From Shinella daejeonensis (GTDB taxonomy: Bacteria; Pseudomonadota; Alphaproteobacteria; Rhizobiales; Rhizobiaceae): a DNA stretch of 64,000 nucleotides. The DNA lies in assembly GCF_024281235.1 (NCBI RefSeq), contig NZ_JAHWXY010000001.1:868001-932000 (forward strand), written 5' to 3'. A model generated the notes under the pieces. That model saw only the letters and a list, made by a program, of their open reading frames with translations, made no database searches and was not told where the DNA came from. Every line of letters begins with the position of its first letter. Position 1 is the stretch's first letter. Of this stretch, positions 9,342 to 18,185 are shown one piece after another. A program made the position numbers and the translations under genes.

Positions 9342-9980
9342 TCAGCCGAACAGGTTGAAACTCTGCCCGGCGCTATAGGCGACGAAGGCGATCGCCCCGA
9401 AATAGACGACCGTCAGCGCGATCATCGCGTAGCCGGCCGCCACGACAAGGCCGTCGCGCTGCGAAATGCCGGCCGAAAGCAGGAGCGCCGCCACGGCCGG
9501 CAGCGTATTGGAAAAGGGAATGAGGCTCAAAGGCAGCATGAGCAGGAGGCCCGCGCCCATGAGAGCCAGACCGTTCACCCGGTTGACCATTGCGCCGCTC
9601 GTCAGGAACGGCAGGCGCGGCTTGAAGAACCGGTCGATGCGCTTGAGAAAACGCACCCCGCGCTCCAGCACCGGCACGAGGCGTCCGCTCTCCAGCCGCC
9701 GGTCGGCGATCCGGCCGGGAAGCCATGGCAGGCGATTGAGCGTGACCGCCGCGCTGACCAGCACGATACCGGCTCCGAAAACCGTCGAAACGCCGGGGAT
9801 CGAGACCGGAACCAGGAAGGGAAGCGAAAGGAATCCGCAAAGCAGCAGCAATCCGTTCTCGCCCATCGTCGCCAGCAGATCGCGCAATGTGACGTAGTCG
9901 CCGCGAATGGAGCCGATCACGTCCTCCAGCAGCTCACTCGTCTTGCGCGTCGTATCCTTGAACTCCACGGCGGTCGTCAT
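9342..9980 (-). CDS. exoD: ExoD family membrane protein (exopolysaccharide synthesis)
   Basis: A 212-residue integral membrane protein of the ExoD family, associated with exopolysaccharide production and alkaline tolerance in Sinorhizobium. Hydrophobic segments are at about 43-85 and 130-205, with the family-typical SLPFLVPVSIPGVST stretch. The frame extends upstream to 10922 with low-complexity sequence opposite the EamA gene; 9980 is chosen for its GGGGAA ribosome site and family-like N-terminus. It has no obvious functional link to the flanking pyrimidine genes. Confidence 0.85.
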   Translation of the reverse strand: MTTAVEFKDTTRKTSELLEDVIGSIRGDYVTLRDLLATMGENGLLLLCGFLSLPFLVPVSIPGVSTVFGAGIVLVSAAVTLNRLPWLPGRIADRRLESGRLVPVLERGVRFLKRIDRFFKPRLPFLTSGAMVNRVNGLALMGAGLLLMLPLSLIPFSNTLPAVAALLLSAGISQRDGLVVAAGYAMIALTVVYFGAIAFVAYSAGQSFNLFG

Positions 9981-10073
9981 GCGGTTCCCCTTCTTCGCTT
10001 TCCGTGCCAAGAGGCAGGCGAATGCGGCGATTTCCGGTCCGCCGCGTGCGCAAGAGACCATAGGATCACTTTC

Positions 10074-11003
10074 TTGACGAAGCGTATGCCCTCCAGCACA
10101 CCGGCGACGCGGGTGATTTCCGCCCGCGACAGGTTCGGCGGCCATCTTGCGATGCTGCTCTTCGCCGTGCTGATCGCCGGTTCCTTTTCCTTCGGCGGGC
10201 TGGCGGCACAGCATATGCAGGCCGCGCCGCTGATGCTGTGGCGCTATCTCCTCACCACGCTGGTCATGATCCTCATGACATTCGCGATCTTCCGCACGCC
10301 CATCGCCCTGCCGCACCGGCCATGGCGCTTCGCGGTGCTCGGCGGGCTGATCGCATTCTATATGCTGACGATGTTCGTGGCGCTGGAATTCACAAGCCCC
10401 GTATCGACCGGCGCGGTCTTCACCCTCATGCCGCTTCTGAGCGCCGGTTTCGCGCTGCCGGTGCTCGGCCAGAAGACGCGCCCCGGCGTCCTGGCCGGAC
10501 TGGTCATAGCCGCCGCCGGAGCGGTCTGGGTAATTTTCCGTGGCGACATCGACGCCATTTTCGCCTTCGACATCGGCCGCGGCGAAATGATCTTCTTCGT
10601 CGGCGTCGTCTGTCACGCGCTCTATGTGCCGCTCATTCGCCGCTTCGACCGGGGCGAGCATCCGATGGTCTTCGGGCTCTGGGTCACCGTCTTCGCCATG
10701 CTCTGGCTGATGCCGGCCGGCGCACGGCAGCTTGCGGCCACAGACTTCACCGCGCTGCCGGCCGGCGTTCATGCCGCGGTCGCCTATCTGGCGGTGGTGA
10801 CGACCGCCTTCACGTTCCTGCTGCTGCAATATGCGGCGGTGCGGCTGCCCGCCTCGAAGGTGCTCGGCTACGGCTATCTGACGCCGAGCTTCATCATCCT
10901 GCTGGAAGGGATCCTCGGCCACGGCTGGGCGAGCCTGCCGGTCCTGGCCGGCGCGGTCGTCACCGCCTGCGGCCTCGCGCTGATGGCGGCGCTGCCCGAC
11001 TGA
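10074..11003 (+). CDS. EamA-family (drug/metabolite) transporter
   Basis: A 309-residue protein with about ten membrane segments in two five-helix repeats, typical of EamA transporters that export or import small metabolites. Substrate is unknown. A TTG start at 10074 has AGGA about eight bases upstream; ATG at 10086 is an alternative without a clear ribosome site. It is divergent from exoD and converges on rutR end to end with no gap. Position among pyrimidine genes suggests, but does not show, transport of a pyrimidine or a breakdown product. Confidence 0.8.
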   Translation: MTKRMPSSTPATRVISARDRFGGHLAMLLFAVLIAGSFSFGGLAAQHMQAAPLMLWRYLLTTLVMILMTFAIFRTPIALPHRPWRFAVLGGLIAFYMLTMFVALEFTSPVSTGAVFTLMPLLSAGFALPVLGQKTRPGVLAGLVIAAAGAVWVIFRGDIDAIFAFDIGRGEMIFFVGVVCHALYVPLIRRFDRGEHPMVFGLWVTVFAMLWLMPAGARQLAATDFTALPAGVHAAVAYLAVVTTAFTFLLLQYAAVRLPASKVLGYGYLTPSFIILLEGILGHGWASLPVLAGAVVTACGLALMAALPD

Positions 11004-11678
11004 TCAGGCCGCATCGAAGGCCGACGCCGCGCCCGTCCCGCTGCGAACCGCAAGACCGCCGAGGAAAAGCTGTTCAAGGAACCACGCCGCAGCCTCGAAA
11101 CGGTCGTCACCGGCAAGCCCCTCCCCCAGCACCGCCCGCACCTGCACGTCGAAATCGGCGTAATGCTGCGTCGTCGCCCAGATCGAGAAGATCAGGTGAT
11201 AGGGATCGCAATCGCCGATCTTGCCCGCCTTGATCCAGGCGCGGATCACCGCCGCCTTCTCATCGACGAGCGTCTTCAGCGGCCCCTTCAGCTCGTCTTC
11301 GATATTGGGCGCGCCCTGGAGCACCTCATTGGCGAAAAGCCGGCTCTCCCGCGGAAAATCCCGCGACATTTCCAGCTTGCGGCGGATATAGCCGCGAATT
11401 TCCGAAACGGGGTTGCCCGAGGCGTCGAAGGCGCGCAGCGGATCGAGCCAGGTGTCGAGAACACGGCCGATCAACGCCCGATGCATCGCCTCCTTGGTGC
11501 GGAAGTAGTAAAGCAGGTTCGGTTTCGACATGCCCGCCACCTCGGCGATCTGGTCGACCGTCGCGCCCCGGAAACCGTGCAGCGAGAACACTTCCAGCGC
11601 CGCCTCGAGGATCAGTTCCTCCTTTTCCTCCTGAATGCGGGTGCGCCGCTGCGTCCGTGCTGCTCTGGGTAGTGCCAT
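11004..11678 (-). CDS. rutR: RutR-like TetR-family regulator of pyrimidine catabolism
   Basis: A 224-residue TetR-family protein closest in layout to RutR, the uracil-responsive repressor. The helix-turn-helix is at 38-60 (ATVDQIAEVAGMSKPNLLYYF) and the C-terminal part matches the RutR ligand and dimerisation domain. The start at 11678 has GGGAACGAG before it; the frame is open to 11753. It is divergent from the beta-ureidopropionase gene, and the shared gap contains a near-consensus RutR box, so it probably represses this gene, itself, or both, until uracil or thymine is present. Confidence 0.85.
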   Translation of the reverse strand: MALPRAARTQRRTRIQEEKEELILEAALEVFSLHGFRGATVDQIAEVAGMSKPNLLYYFRTKEAMHRALIGRVLDTWLDPLRAFDASGNPVSEIRGYIRRKLEMSRDFPRESRLFANEVLQGAPNIEDELKGPLKTLVDEKAAVIRAWIKAGKIGDCDPYHLIFSIWATTQHYADFDVQVRAVLGEGLAGDDRFEAAAWFLEQLFLGGLAVRSGTGAASAFDAA

Positions 11679-11806
11679 CTCGTTCCCGGGCCTCCTGCCA
11701 CACACGAAAGTGCCGTGAAATCCACCAGTTTTCCCGACCCGATTTCTGGGCACAGGCGCGGAGATTCTGGTTTTTCGGCTTGAGTGCCGCAGTGGAAGCT
11801 GTAATG

Positions 11807-11822
11807 TTTACCAACCGGTCAA
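11807..11822. promoter_or_regulatory. Candidate RutR operator
   Basis: TTTACCAACCGGTCAA matches the recalled E. coli RutR consensus TTGACCA-N2-TGGTCAA at 12 of 14 fixed positions. It lies in the divergent gap, 129 bases before the rutR start and about 127 before the amidohydrolase start. Agreement of site and adjacent regulator makes this assignment fairly strong for an unaided reading. Confidence 0.65.
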
Positions 11823-11949
11823 ATTATCGGGCAGTTGCCGATCAAAGGCAACCGCTGATCCGGAGGCGCAGCAAAAATCAACAATCGCGCCCCAGCCGGT
11901 GGGAACAGATAAAGGTCCGCGAGGGCCTGAAGACTTGGGAGCATATGGC

Positions 11950-13200
11950 ATGGCTGCACCCGGCGAGAACATGCGTGTCAACGCGGACCGCCTGTGGGAT
12001 TCCCTCATGGACATGGCGAAGATCGGCCCCGGCGTCGCCGGCGGCAACAATCGCCAGACCCTGACCGACGCCGACGCCGAAGGCCGGCGCCTGTTCCAGA
12101 CCTGGTGCGAGGCGGCGGGCCTGACGATGGGTGTCGACACCATGGGCAACATGTTCATGACCCGCGCGGGGACCGACCCGCAGGCGCTGCCGGTCTATGT
12201 CGGCTCGCACCTCGACACCCAGCCGACCGGCGGCAAATACGACGGCGTGCTCGGCGTACTTTCCGGCCTTGAGGTCGTCCGCTCGCTGAACGACCTCGGC
12301 ATCGAAACGAAGCACCCGATCGTCGTCACCAACTGGACGAACGAGGAAGGCGCGCGCTTCGCCCCCGCCATGCTCGCCTCCGGCGTCTTCGCCGGCGTGC
12401 ATTCACAGGATTACGCCTATGGCCGCAAGGACCCGGAAGGCAGGACTTTCGGCGAGGAACTGAAGCGCATCGGCTGGGCCGGCGACGAGGAAGTCGGCGC
12501 ACGAAAGATGCACGCCTATTTCGAATATCACATCGAACAGGGTCCGATCCTCGAAAGCGAGAAGAAGGATATCGGCGTCGTCACCCACTGTCAGGGCCTG
12601 TGGTGGCTGGAATTCACGCTGACCGGCCGCGAGGCCCATACCGGCTCGACGCCGATGGCCCTGCGCGTCAACGCCGGGCTCGCCATGGCCCGCATCCTCG
12701 AAATGGTGCAGACGGTCGCCATGGAGAGCCAGCCGGGCGCCGTCGGCGGCGTCGGCCAGATGGTCTTCTCGCCCAATTCGCGCAACGTACTGCCGGGGAC
12801 GGTCGTCTTCACCGTCGACATCCGCTCGCCGGATCAAGGGAAGCTCGACGGCATGCGCGCGCGCATCGAGGCGGAAGCGCCGGAGATCTGCGAGGCGCTC
12901 GGCGTCGGCTGCTCCGTCGAGGCGGTAGGCCATTTCGATCCCGTGACCTTCGATCCGGCGCTGGTCGAAACCGTGCGCAAGGCCGCGAACGATCTCGGCT
13001 ACAGCCACATGAACATCATCTCGGGCGCCGGTCACGACGCCTGCTGGGCGGCCAGGGTCGCGCCCGCCACGATGATCATGTGCCCCTGCGTCGGCGGCCT
13101 CTCGCACAACGAGGCGGAGGACATCTCGAAGGAATGGGCCGCCGCCGGCGCGGACGTGCTGCTTCATGCGGTGATCGAGACGGCGGGGATTGCGGAGTGA
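11950..13200 (+). CDS. N-carbamoyl-beta-alanine amidohydrolase (beta-ureidopropionase), M20 family
   Basis: A 416-residue zinc hydrolase of the hydantoinase/carbamoylase family. It should release beta-alanine (or beta-aminoisobutyrate), CO2 and ammonia from N-carbamoyl-beta-alanine, the third step of reductive pyrimidine breakdown. Metal-ligand motifs are visible: GSHLDTQPTGGKYDG, NWTNEEGARF, YHIEQGPILE and SGAGHDA. ATG at 11950 has GGGAG at 11937-11941; ATG at 11971 is possible. hydA follows after 64 bases. Allantoate or N-carbamoyl-amino acid hydrolysis are family alternatives, made less likely by the pre and rutR genes. Confidence 0.85.
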   Translation: MAAPGENMRVNADRLWDSLMDMAKIGPGVAGGNNRQTLTDADAEGRRLFQTWCEAAGLTMGVDTMGNMFMTRAGTDPQALPVYVGSHLDTQPTGGKYDGVLGVLSGLEVVRSLNDLGIETKHPIVVTNWTNEEGARFAPAMLASGVFAGVHSQDYAYGRKDPEGRTFGEELKRIGWAGDEEVGARKMHAYFEYHIEQGPILESEKKDIGVVTHCQGLWWLEFTLTGREAHTGSTPMALRVNAGLAMARILEMVQTVAMESQPGAVGGVGQMVFSPNSRNVLPGTVVFTVDIRSPDQGKLDGMRARIEAEAPEICEALGVGCSVEAVGHFDPVTFDPALVETVRKAANDLGYSHMNIISGAGHDACWAARVAPATMIMCPCVGGLSHNEAEDISKEWAAAGADVLLHAVIETAGIAE

Positions 13201-13264
13201 GGGACTGCTTCCGGCGGCAACCGCCCTCTCGACCGGCCATTCCTGAAAAAACGGGGGAACAACC

Positions 13265-14719
13265 ATGAGCATAGTCATCAAGGGCGGAACCATCGTCACG
13301 GCGGACCTGACCTATAAGGCGGACGTCAGGATCGAGAGCGGCAGGATCGCCGCGATCGGCCCGAATCTTTCCGGCGACGAGGTTCTGGACGCGACGGATT
13401 GCTATGTCATGCCGGGCGGCATCGATCCGCATGTGCATCTCGAAATGCCCTTCATGGGCACCTATTCCACCGACGATTTCGAAAGCGGCACCCGGGCAGC
13501 CCTTGCCGGCGGAACGACGATGGTGGTCGACTTCTGTCTTCCCGAGCCCGGCCAGTCGCTACTCGATGCGCTGAAACGCTGGGACAACAAGTCGACCCGC
13601 GCCAATTGCGACTATTCCTTCCACATGTCCGTCACCTGGTGGGGCGAGCAGGTGTTCGACGAGATGAAGACGGTGGTCGAGGAAAAGGGCATCAACACCT
13701 TCAAGCACTTCATGGCCTACAAGGGTGCGCTGATGGTGAACGACGACGAGATGTTCGCCTCCTTCCAGCGCTGCGCGGCGCTCGGCGCACTGCCGCTCGT
13801 CCATGCCGAAAACGGCGACATCGTCGCCGCCATGCAGCAGAAACTGATGGATGAGGGCAACGACGGGCCGGAGGGCCACGCCTATTCGCGGCCGCCGTCG
13901 GTCGAGGGCGAGGCCACGAACCGCGCCATCATCATCGCCGACATGGCGGGCAGCCCGCTCTATGTCGTGCACACCTCCTGCGAGCAATCGCACGAGGCGA
14001 TCCGCCGCGCGCGGCAAAACGGCATGCGCGTCTTCGGCGAACCGCTGATCCAGCACCTGACGCTCGACGAGAGCGAATATTTCGACAAGGACTGGGACCA
14101 TTCCGCCCGCCGCGTCATGAGCCCGCCGTTCCGCAACCGGCAGCATCAGGATTCGCTCTGGGCCGGCCTTGCCAGCGGCTCGCTGCAGGTGGTCGCCACC
14201 GACCATTGCGCCTTCACCACGGAGCAGAAGCGCACCGGCGTCGGCGATTTCCGCAAGATCCCCAACGGCACCGGCGGCCTGGAAGACCGCATGCCGATGC
14301 TCTGGACCCACGGCGTCCGCACCGGCCGCCTCACCATGAACGAATTCGTCGCCGTCACCTCCACGAATATCGCCAAGATCCTCAATATCTATCCGAGGAA
14401 GGGCGCGATCCTCGCCGGCGCGGATGCGGATATCGTGGTCTGGGATCCGAAGCGCTCGAAAACGATTTCCGCCGGCGCCCAGCAGTCGGCGATCGACTAC
14501 AACGTCTTCGAGGGCAAGACGGTGACCGGCCTGCCGCGCTACACGCTGACGCGCGGCGTCGTCGCCGTCGAGGAAGCGGCGGTGAAGACCCGCGAGGGTC
14601 ATGGCAAATTCGTTCGCCGCGCGCCCTTCCCGGCGGTGAATACGGCGCTTTCCACCTGGAAGGAGATCACCGCGCCCCGCAAGGTGGAGCGGAGCGGCAT
14701 CCCGGCGAGCGGCGTATGA
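13265..14719 (+). CDS. hydA: Dihydropyrimidinase (D-hydantoinase)
   Basis: A 484-residue cyclic amidohydrolase that opens dihydrouracil or dihydrothymine to the N-carbamoyl beta-amino acid, the second step of the pathway. The binuclear metal site is seen in GIDPHVHLE, the carbamylated-lysine region NTFKHFMAYKGA, PLVHAEN, VVHTS and ATDHCAF. Start follows GGGGGAACAACC. Length matches bacterial dihydropyrimidinases. Its stop overlaps the start of a small secreted protein by four bases. Confidence 0.92.
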   Translation: MSIVIKGGTIVTADLTYKADVRIESGRIAAIGPNLSGDEVLDATDCYVMPGGIDPHVHLEMPFMGTYSTDDFESGTRAALAGGTTMVVDFCLPEPGQSLLDALKRWDNKSTRANCDYSFHMSVTWWGEQVFDEMKTVVEEKGINTFKHFMAYKGALMVNDDEMFASFQRCAALGALPLVHAENGDIVAAMQQKLMDEGNDGPEGHAYSRPPSVEGEATNRAIIIADMAGSPLYVVHTSCEQSHEAIRRARQNGMRVFGEPLIQHLTLDESEYFDKDWDHSARRVMSPPFRNRQHQDSLWAGLASGSLQVVATDHCAFTTEQKRTGVGDFRKIPNGTGGLEDRMPMLWTHGVRTGRLTMNEFVAVTSTNIAKILNIYPRKGAILAGADADIVVWDPKRSKTISAGAQQSAIDYNVFEGKTVTGLPRYTLTRGVVAVEEAAVKTREGHGKFVRRAPFPAVNTALSTWKEITAPRKVERSGIPASGV

Positions 14720-15093
14720 CCCCGCCCGGCCCCGCTTTTTCCGCCTCCATTCTCGCGCTTGCGTTTACGGCCGGTCCGGCCGCGGCTGGCATCGTCGACG
14801 GCGTCTATGGCGACACCGAAGGCTGTCTCTATGCAGCCACCGGTGAAAGCGACGGCGCGGAGATTTTCGTCCTGCTGAACGACGACGGTGTCACCACCGC
14901 CGTCTCCCGCTGCGTTTTCACAGGCCCGGGCCGGGAGGTCGGCGGCGCCGTGCGCGTCATGGCGGATTGTCACGAGGAGGGTTCACCCGCGCCGACGCCG
15001 ACAGAGCTGACGCTGACGCCCGATCATGGCGGCATCACCATCGGCTTTGACGACGGCAGCCGCTGGGGGCCGCTGATGCGGTGCGGCAGGTGA
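14716..15093 (+). CDS. Small predicted secreted protein, function unknown
   Basis: A 125-residue protein whose ATG overlaps the hydA stop as ATGA, so it is very probably co-translated. The first 27 or so residues form a Sec signal peptide (hydrophobic SASILALAFTAGPAAAG). The mature part is acidic, contains three cysteines (two could pair) and ends GPLMRCGR. I do not recognise the family. A periplasmic protein within a catabolic operon is unusual and could assist transport. Confidence 0.65.
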   Translation: MTPPGPAFSASILALAFTAGPAAAGIVDGVYGDTEGCLYAATGESDGAEIFVLLNDDGVTTAVSRCVFTGPGREVGGAVRVMADCHEEGSPAPTPTELTLTPDHGGITIGFDDGSRWGPLMRCGR

Positions 15094-15253
15094 GGGTCGC
15101 CGTGCCGCATATCCCCCTTTTCCGTCCACCGGCATGGGCTCGTCCATCCCCCTGTCGCCGCCGTCCATCCGATCCTGATGGCGTCGCCGCGCACAAAGCG
15201 GCCGTGCGGGCGTCGCAGCCTGCCGCAGCCCCTCCGACGAAAGGCGCCGACCG

Positions 15254-16066
15254 ATGAACGCCCTCCCGAAAACCATCGTTTCCGAAACCGTCGTCTCGGC
15301 CACAGGCCTCGGCCTCACCTTCCAGACCGCGGACGGCCCGGTCGATGCGCTGACGGGCGTCGACCTCGATGTCCGCAAGGGCGACTTCGTCTCATTCATC
15401 GGGCCGTCGGGCTGCGGCAAGACCACCTTCCTGCGCGTCATCGCCGACCTCGAGAAGCCGACAGCGGGCCGTATCACGGTCAACGGCATGAGTCCCGCGG
15501 AGGCGCGCCGGAACCGCGCCTACGGCTATGTCTTTCAGGCCGCCGGGCTCTATCCCTGGCGGACGATCGAGAAGAACATCGCCCTGCCGCTGGAGATCAT
15601 GGGCTATTCGAAGGAGGATCGGCAGGCGCGTATCGAGCGCACGCTCGATCTCGTCAACCTGTCCGGCTTCGGCCGGAAATACCCCTGGCAGCTTTCCGGC
15701 GGCATGCAGCAACGCGCCTCGATCGCCCGGGCGCTCGCCTTCGACGCCGACCTGCTGCTGATGGACGAGCCTTTCGGCGCGCTCGACGAGATCGTGCGCG
15801 ACCATCTCAACGAACAGCTTCTCAAGCTCTGGGCCGCCACCCGCAAGACGATCTGTTTCGTCACCCATTCCATTCCCGAGGCGGTCTATCTCTCGACGAA
15901 GATCGTCGTCATGAGCCCCCGTCCCGGCCGTGTGAGCGACGTGATCGTCTCCACCTTGCCGGCCGAACGGCCGCTCGGCATTCGCGAGACGCCGGAGTTC
16001 CTCGCCATCGCCCAGCGGGTCCGCGAGGGCCTGCGCGCCGGCCACAGCTACGAGGAGCACGCCTGA
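15254..16066 (+). CDS. ABC transporter ATP-binding protein (SsuB/TauB type), probable pyrimidine or precursor uptake
   Basis: A 270-residue ATPase of the nitrate/sulfonate/taurine class. Walker A GPSGCGKTT is at 50-58, the signature LSGGMQQRASIARAL near 150, and Walker B LLLMDEPFGALDE after it. It is followed by an SMR-like gene (TGATG overlap), two permeases and a THI5/NMT1-type binding protein, so it energises that importer. The substrate is inferred from position beside pyrimidine breakdown genes; hydantoins and thiamine precursors are alternatives. Confidence 0.85.
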   Translation: MNALPKTIVSETVVSATGLGLTFQTADGPVDALTGVDLDVRKGDFVSFIGPSGCGKTTFLRVIADLEKPTAGRITVNGMSPAEARRNRAYGYVFQAAGLYPWRTIEKNIALPLEIMGYSKEDRQARIERTLDLVNLSGFGRKYPWQLSGGMQQRASIARALAFDADLLLMDEPFGALDEIVRDHLNEQLLKLWAATRKTICFVTHSIPEAVYLSTKIVVMSPRPGRVSDVIVSTLPAERPLGIRETPEFLAIAQRVREGLRAGHSYEEHA

Positions 16067-16401
16067 TGCAGCTGCCCTATATGCTCTGGCTCTTCGGCGC
16101 GACATCGGTGTTCATCAGCGCCGCGGCCTTGTCGCGCGCCTATATCGGCACGACGAACAGCCTCTATCTCCTGGTGTCGATGACGCTCTACGTCATCGGC
16201 AACCTGATGATGCTGAAGGTGATGCGCGCGGGCGGGCTCGGCCTTGCCGTCTCCCTATCGGCGATCCTCCAGCTTTTCCTCGTCAACATCATCGCCTTCC
16301 TGTTCTTCGGCGAGCGCCTCAATGCCACTCAGCTTGCCGGCGTCGCCCTCGGCATCCTTTCCATGGGCCTCATGCTGATGCCCTCGCCGGCGAGGAACTG
16401 A
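16066..16401 (+). CDS. Four-helix SMR/EamA-like small membrane protein embedded in the ABC operon
   Basis: A 111-residue protein with four predicted membrane helices, resembling a small multidrug resistance protein or half of an EamA transporter. Features include the AVSLSAILQLFLVNIIAFLF helix and the FFGERLNATQLAGVALGI turn typical of DMT families. Its ATG shares one base with the ATPase stop, and the first permease begins three bases after its stop, so it is locked into the transporter operon. SMR-type proteins work as dimers. The role is unknown; an export partner or a fifth ABC component are both possible. Confidence 0.75.
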   Translation: MQLPYMLWLFGATSVFISAAALSRAYIGTTNSLYLLVSMTLYVIGNLMMLKVMRAGGLGLAVSLSAILQLFLVNIIAFLFFGERLNATQLAGVALGILSMGLMLMPSPARN

Positions 16402-16403
16402 CC

Positions 16404-17288
16404 ATGCGGCAACAGAGCTTCGTCAAGGACCGCCTGCTTCCCATCGGCGCCGTGCTGGTCGCCATCACCGTGCTCTGGTATGTCTTCGCCGTTGTCCTCA
16501 ACGCACCCTTCGAACGCGATACGGCGGCCCGCGCCGGCACGCAGATCGGCTTCATGGAGATCCTGCCGAAGACGCTCGCGCAGGAACGCCCCGTGCTGCC
16601 CGCGCCCCATCAGGTCGTCGCCGAACTCTGGGACACCACGGTCAACAAGGCCGTCACCTCGAAGCGCAGCCTCGTCTATCATGCCTGGATCACGCTTTCG
16701 GCCACGCTTCTCGGCTTCGCCATGGGCGCGATACTCGGCATCCTGCTGGCCGTCGGGATCGTGCACAACCGGGCGATGGACCGGTCGCTGATGCCCTGGG
16801 TGATCGCCAGCCAGACGATCCCCATCCTCGCCATCGCGCCGATGATCATCGTCGTTTTGAACGCGGTGGGGATTTCGGGCCTCATGCCGAAGGCGCTGAT
16901 CTCCGCCTATCTCTCCTTCTTCCCGGTCGTCGTGGGCATGGTGAAGGGATTGCGCAGCCCGGAGCAGGGCCAGCTCGACCTCATGCACACCTATAACGCT
17001 TCGGCCGCCCAGACATTCCGGAAACTGCGCTGGCCCGCCTCCATGCCCTATCTCTTCACCTCGCTGAAGGTGGCCGTCGCCATCTCGCTGGTCGGGGCCA
17101 TCGTCGGCGAGTTGCCGACCGGCGCGGTGGCCGGTCTCGGCGCGCGGCTGCTTGCCGGCTCCTATTACGGCCAGACGGTGCAGATCTGGGCGGCGCTCTT
17201 CATGGCGGCCGGCGTCGCCGCCCTTCTGGTGGTGATCGTCGGCATCGCCCATACCCTCGTTCTCCGGCGCATGGGAGCACGGGCATGA
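16404..17288 (+). CDS. ABC transporter permease, SsuC/TauC type
   Basis: A 294-residue inner-membrane permease with about six helices and a coupling loop near residues 195-215 (YNASAAQTFRKLRWPASMPYLF). The periplasmic stretch between the first two helices is long, about 80 residues. It overlaps the next permease by four bases (ATGA). It should form a heterodimeric channel with that protein. Confidence 0.82.
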   Translation: MRQQSFVKDRLLPIGAVLVAITVLWYVFAVVLNAPFERDTAARAGTQIGFMEILPKTLAQERPVLPAPHQVVAELWDTTVNKAVTSKRSLVYHAWITLSATLLGFAMGAILGILLAVGIVHNRAMDRSLMPWVIASQTIPILAIAPMIIVVLNAVGISGLMPKALISAYLSFFPVVVGMVKGLRSPEQGQLDLMHTYNASAAQTFRKLRWPASMPYLFTSLKVAVAISLVGAIVGELPTGAVAGLGARLLAGSYYGQTVQIWAALFMAAGVAALLVVIVGIAHTLVLRRMGARA

Positions 17289-18157
17289 ACTGGCTTCCCC
17301 TCACCGCCGCCATCCTTTTCTGGCTTGCCGCCTGGGCCTTCAACGAGCGGCTGGTCCGCCGGACATTCCGGTCCCCGGTGGCCGATCGCGCAGCCCGCGT
17401 CGCCGTGCCTTTGCTGTTCGGCGTCACCGTGCTGGTGCTCTGGGAGGGCATCGTGCGGGGTTTTGCCATCCCCTCCGTGCTGCTGCCGCCGCCGAGCATG
17501 ATCTGGACGCGGCTTATCGGATCGCTGCCGATCCTGTGGGCCGACTTCCGCCAGACATTCCTGAAATCGGTGCTGACCGGCTATGCGCTCGGCTGCGGCC
17601 TCGGCTTTCTCGTCGCCATCCTCATCGACCGGTCGCCTTTCCTTCAGAAAGGCCTGCTGCCGCTTGGAAACTTCGTTTCGGCCCTTCCCGTCATCGGCGT
17701 CGCGCCGATCATGGTGATGTGGTTCGGCTTCGACTGGCAATCGAAGGTCGCCGTTGTCGTGATCATGACCTTCTTCCCCATGCTGGTGAACACGGTCACC
17801 GGGCTTGCCGCCACGAGCCACATGGAACGCGACCTGATGCGGACCTATGCCGCCGACTGGCGGCAGACGCTGGTGAAGCTCAGGCTGCCCGCCGCCTGGC
17901 CTTTCATCTTCAACGCGCTCAAGATCAATTCGACGCTGGCCCTTATCGGCGCCATCGTGGCCGAATTCTTCGGAACCCCCATCGTCGGCATGGGGTTCCG
18001 CATCTCCACGGAGGTGGGGCGCATGAATGTCGACATGGTCTGGGCCGAAATCGCGGTGGCAGCCGTCGCCGGATCGGCCTTCTACGGGTTGGTGGCGCTC
18101 GTCGAGCGGATCGTCACCTTCTGGCACCCGTCTGTCCGCAGCGGACAGGCGTCGTGA
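17285..18157 (+). CDS. ABC transporter permease, SsuC/TauC type
   Basis: A 290-residue permease, second half of the transporter channel. Six or seven helices are predicted. The coupling loop reads YAADWRQTLVKLRLPAAWPFIF, parallel to the preceding permease, so the two are paralogues. The binding-protein gene follows after 28 bases. Confidence 0.82.
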   Translation: MNWLPLTAAILFWLAAWAFNERLVRRTFRSPVADRAARVAVPLLFGVTVLVLWEGIVRGFAIPSVLLPPPSMIWTRLIGSLPILWADFRQTFLKSVLTGYALGCGLGFLVAILIDRSPFLQKGLLPLGNFVSALPVIGVAPIMVMWFGFDWQSKVAVVVIMTFFPMLVNTVTGLAATSHMERDLMRTYAADWRQTLVKLRLPAAWPFIFNALKINSTLALIGAIVAEFFGTPIVGMGFRISTEVGRMNVDMVWAEIAVAAVAGSAFYGLVALVERIVTFWHPSVRSGQAS

Positions 18158-18185
18158 TAACGCAACGATAAAAGGGGAACTGCAC

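Noticed and set aside
9981-10922. N-terminal extension of the exoD frame
   Set aside because: Lies opposite the EamA gene and is rich in charged low-complexity residues; a good ribosome site and family N-terminus occur at 9980.
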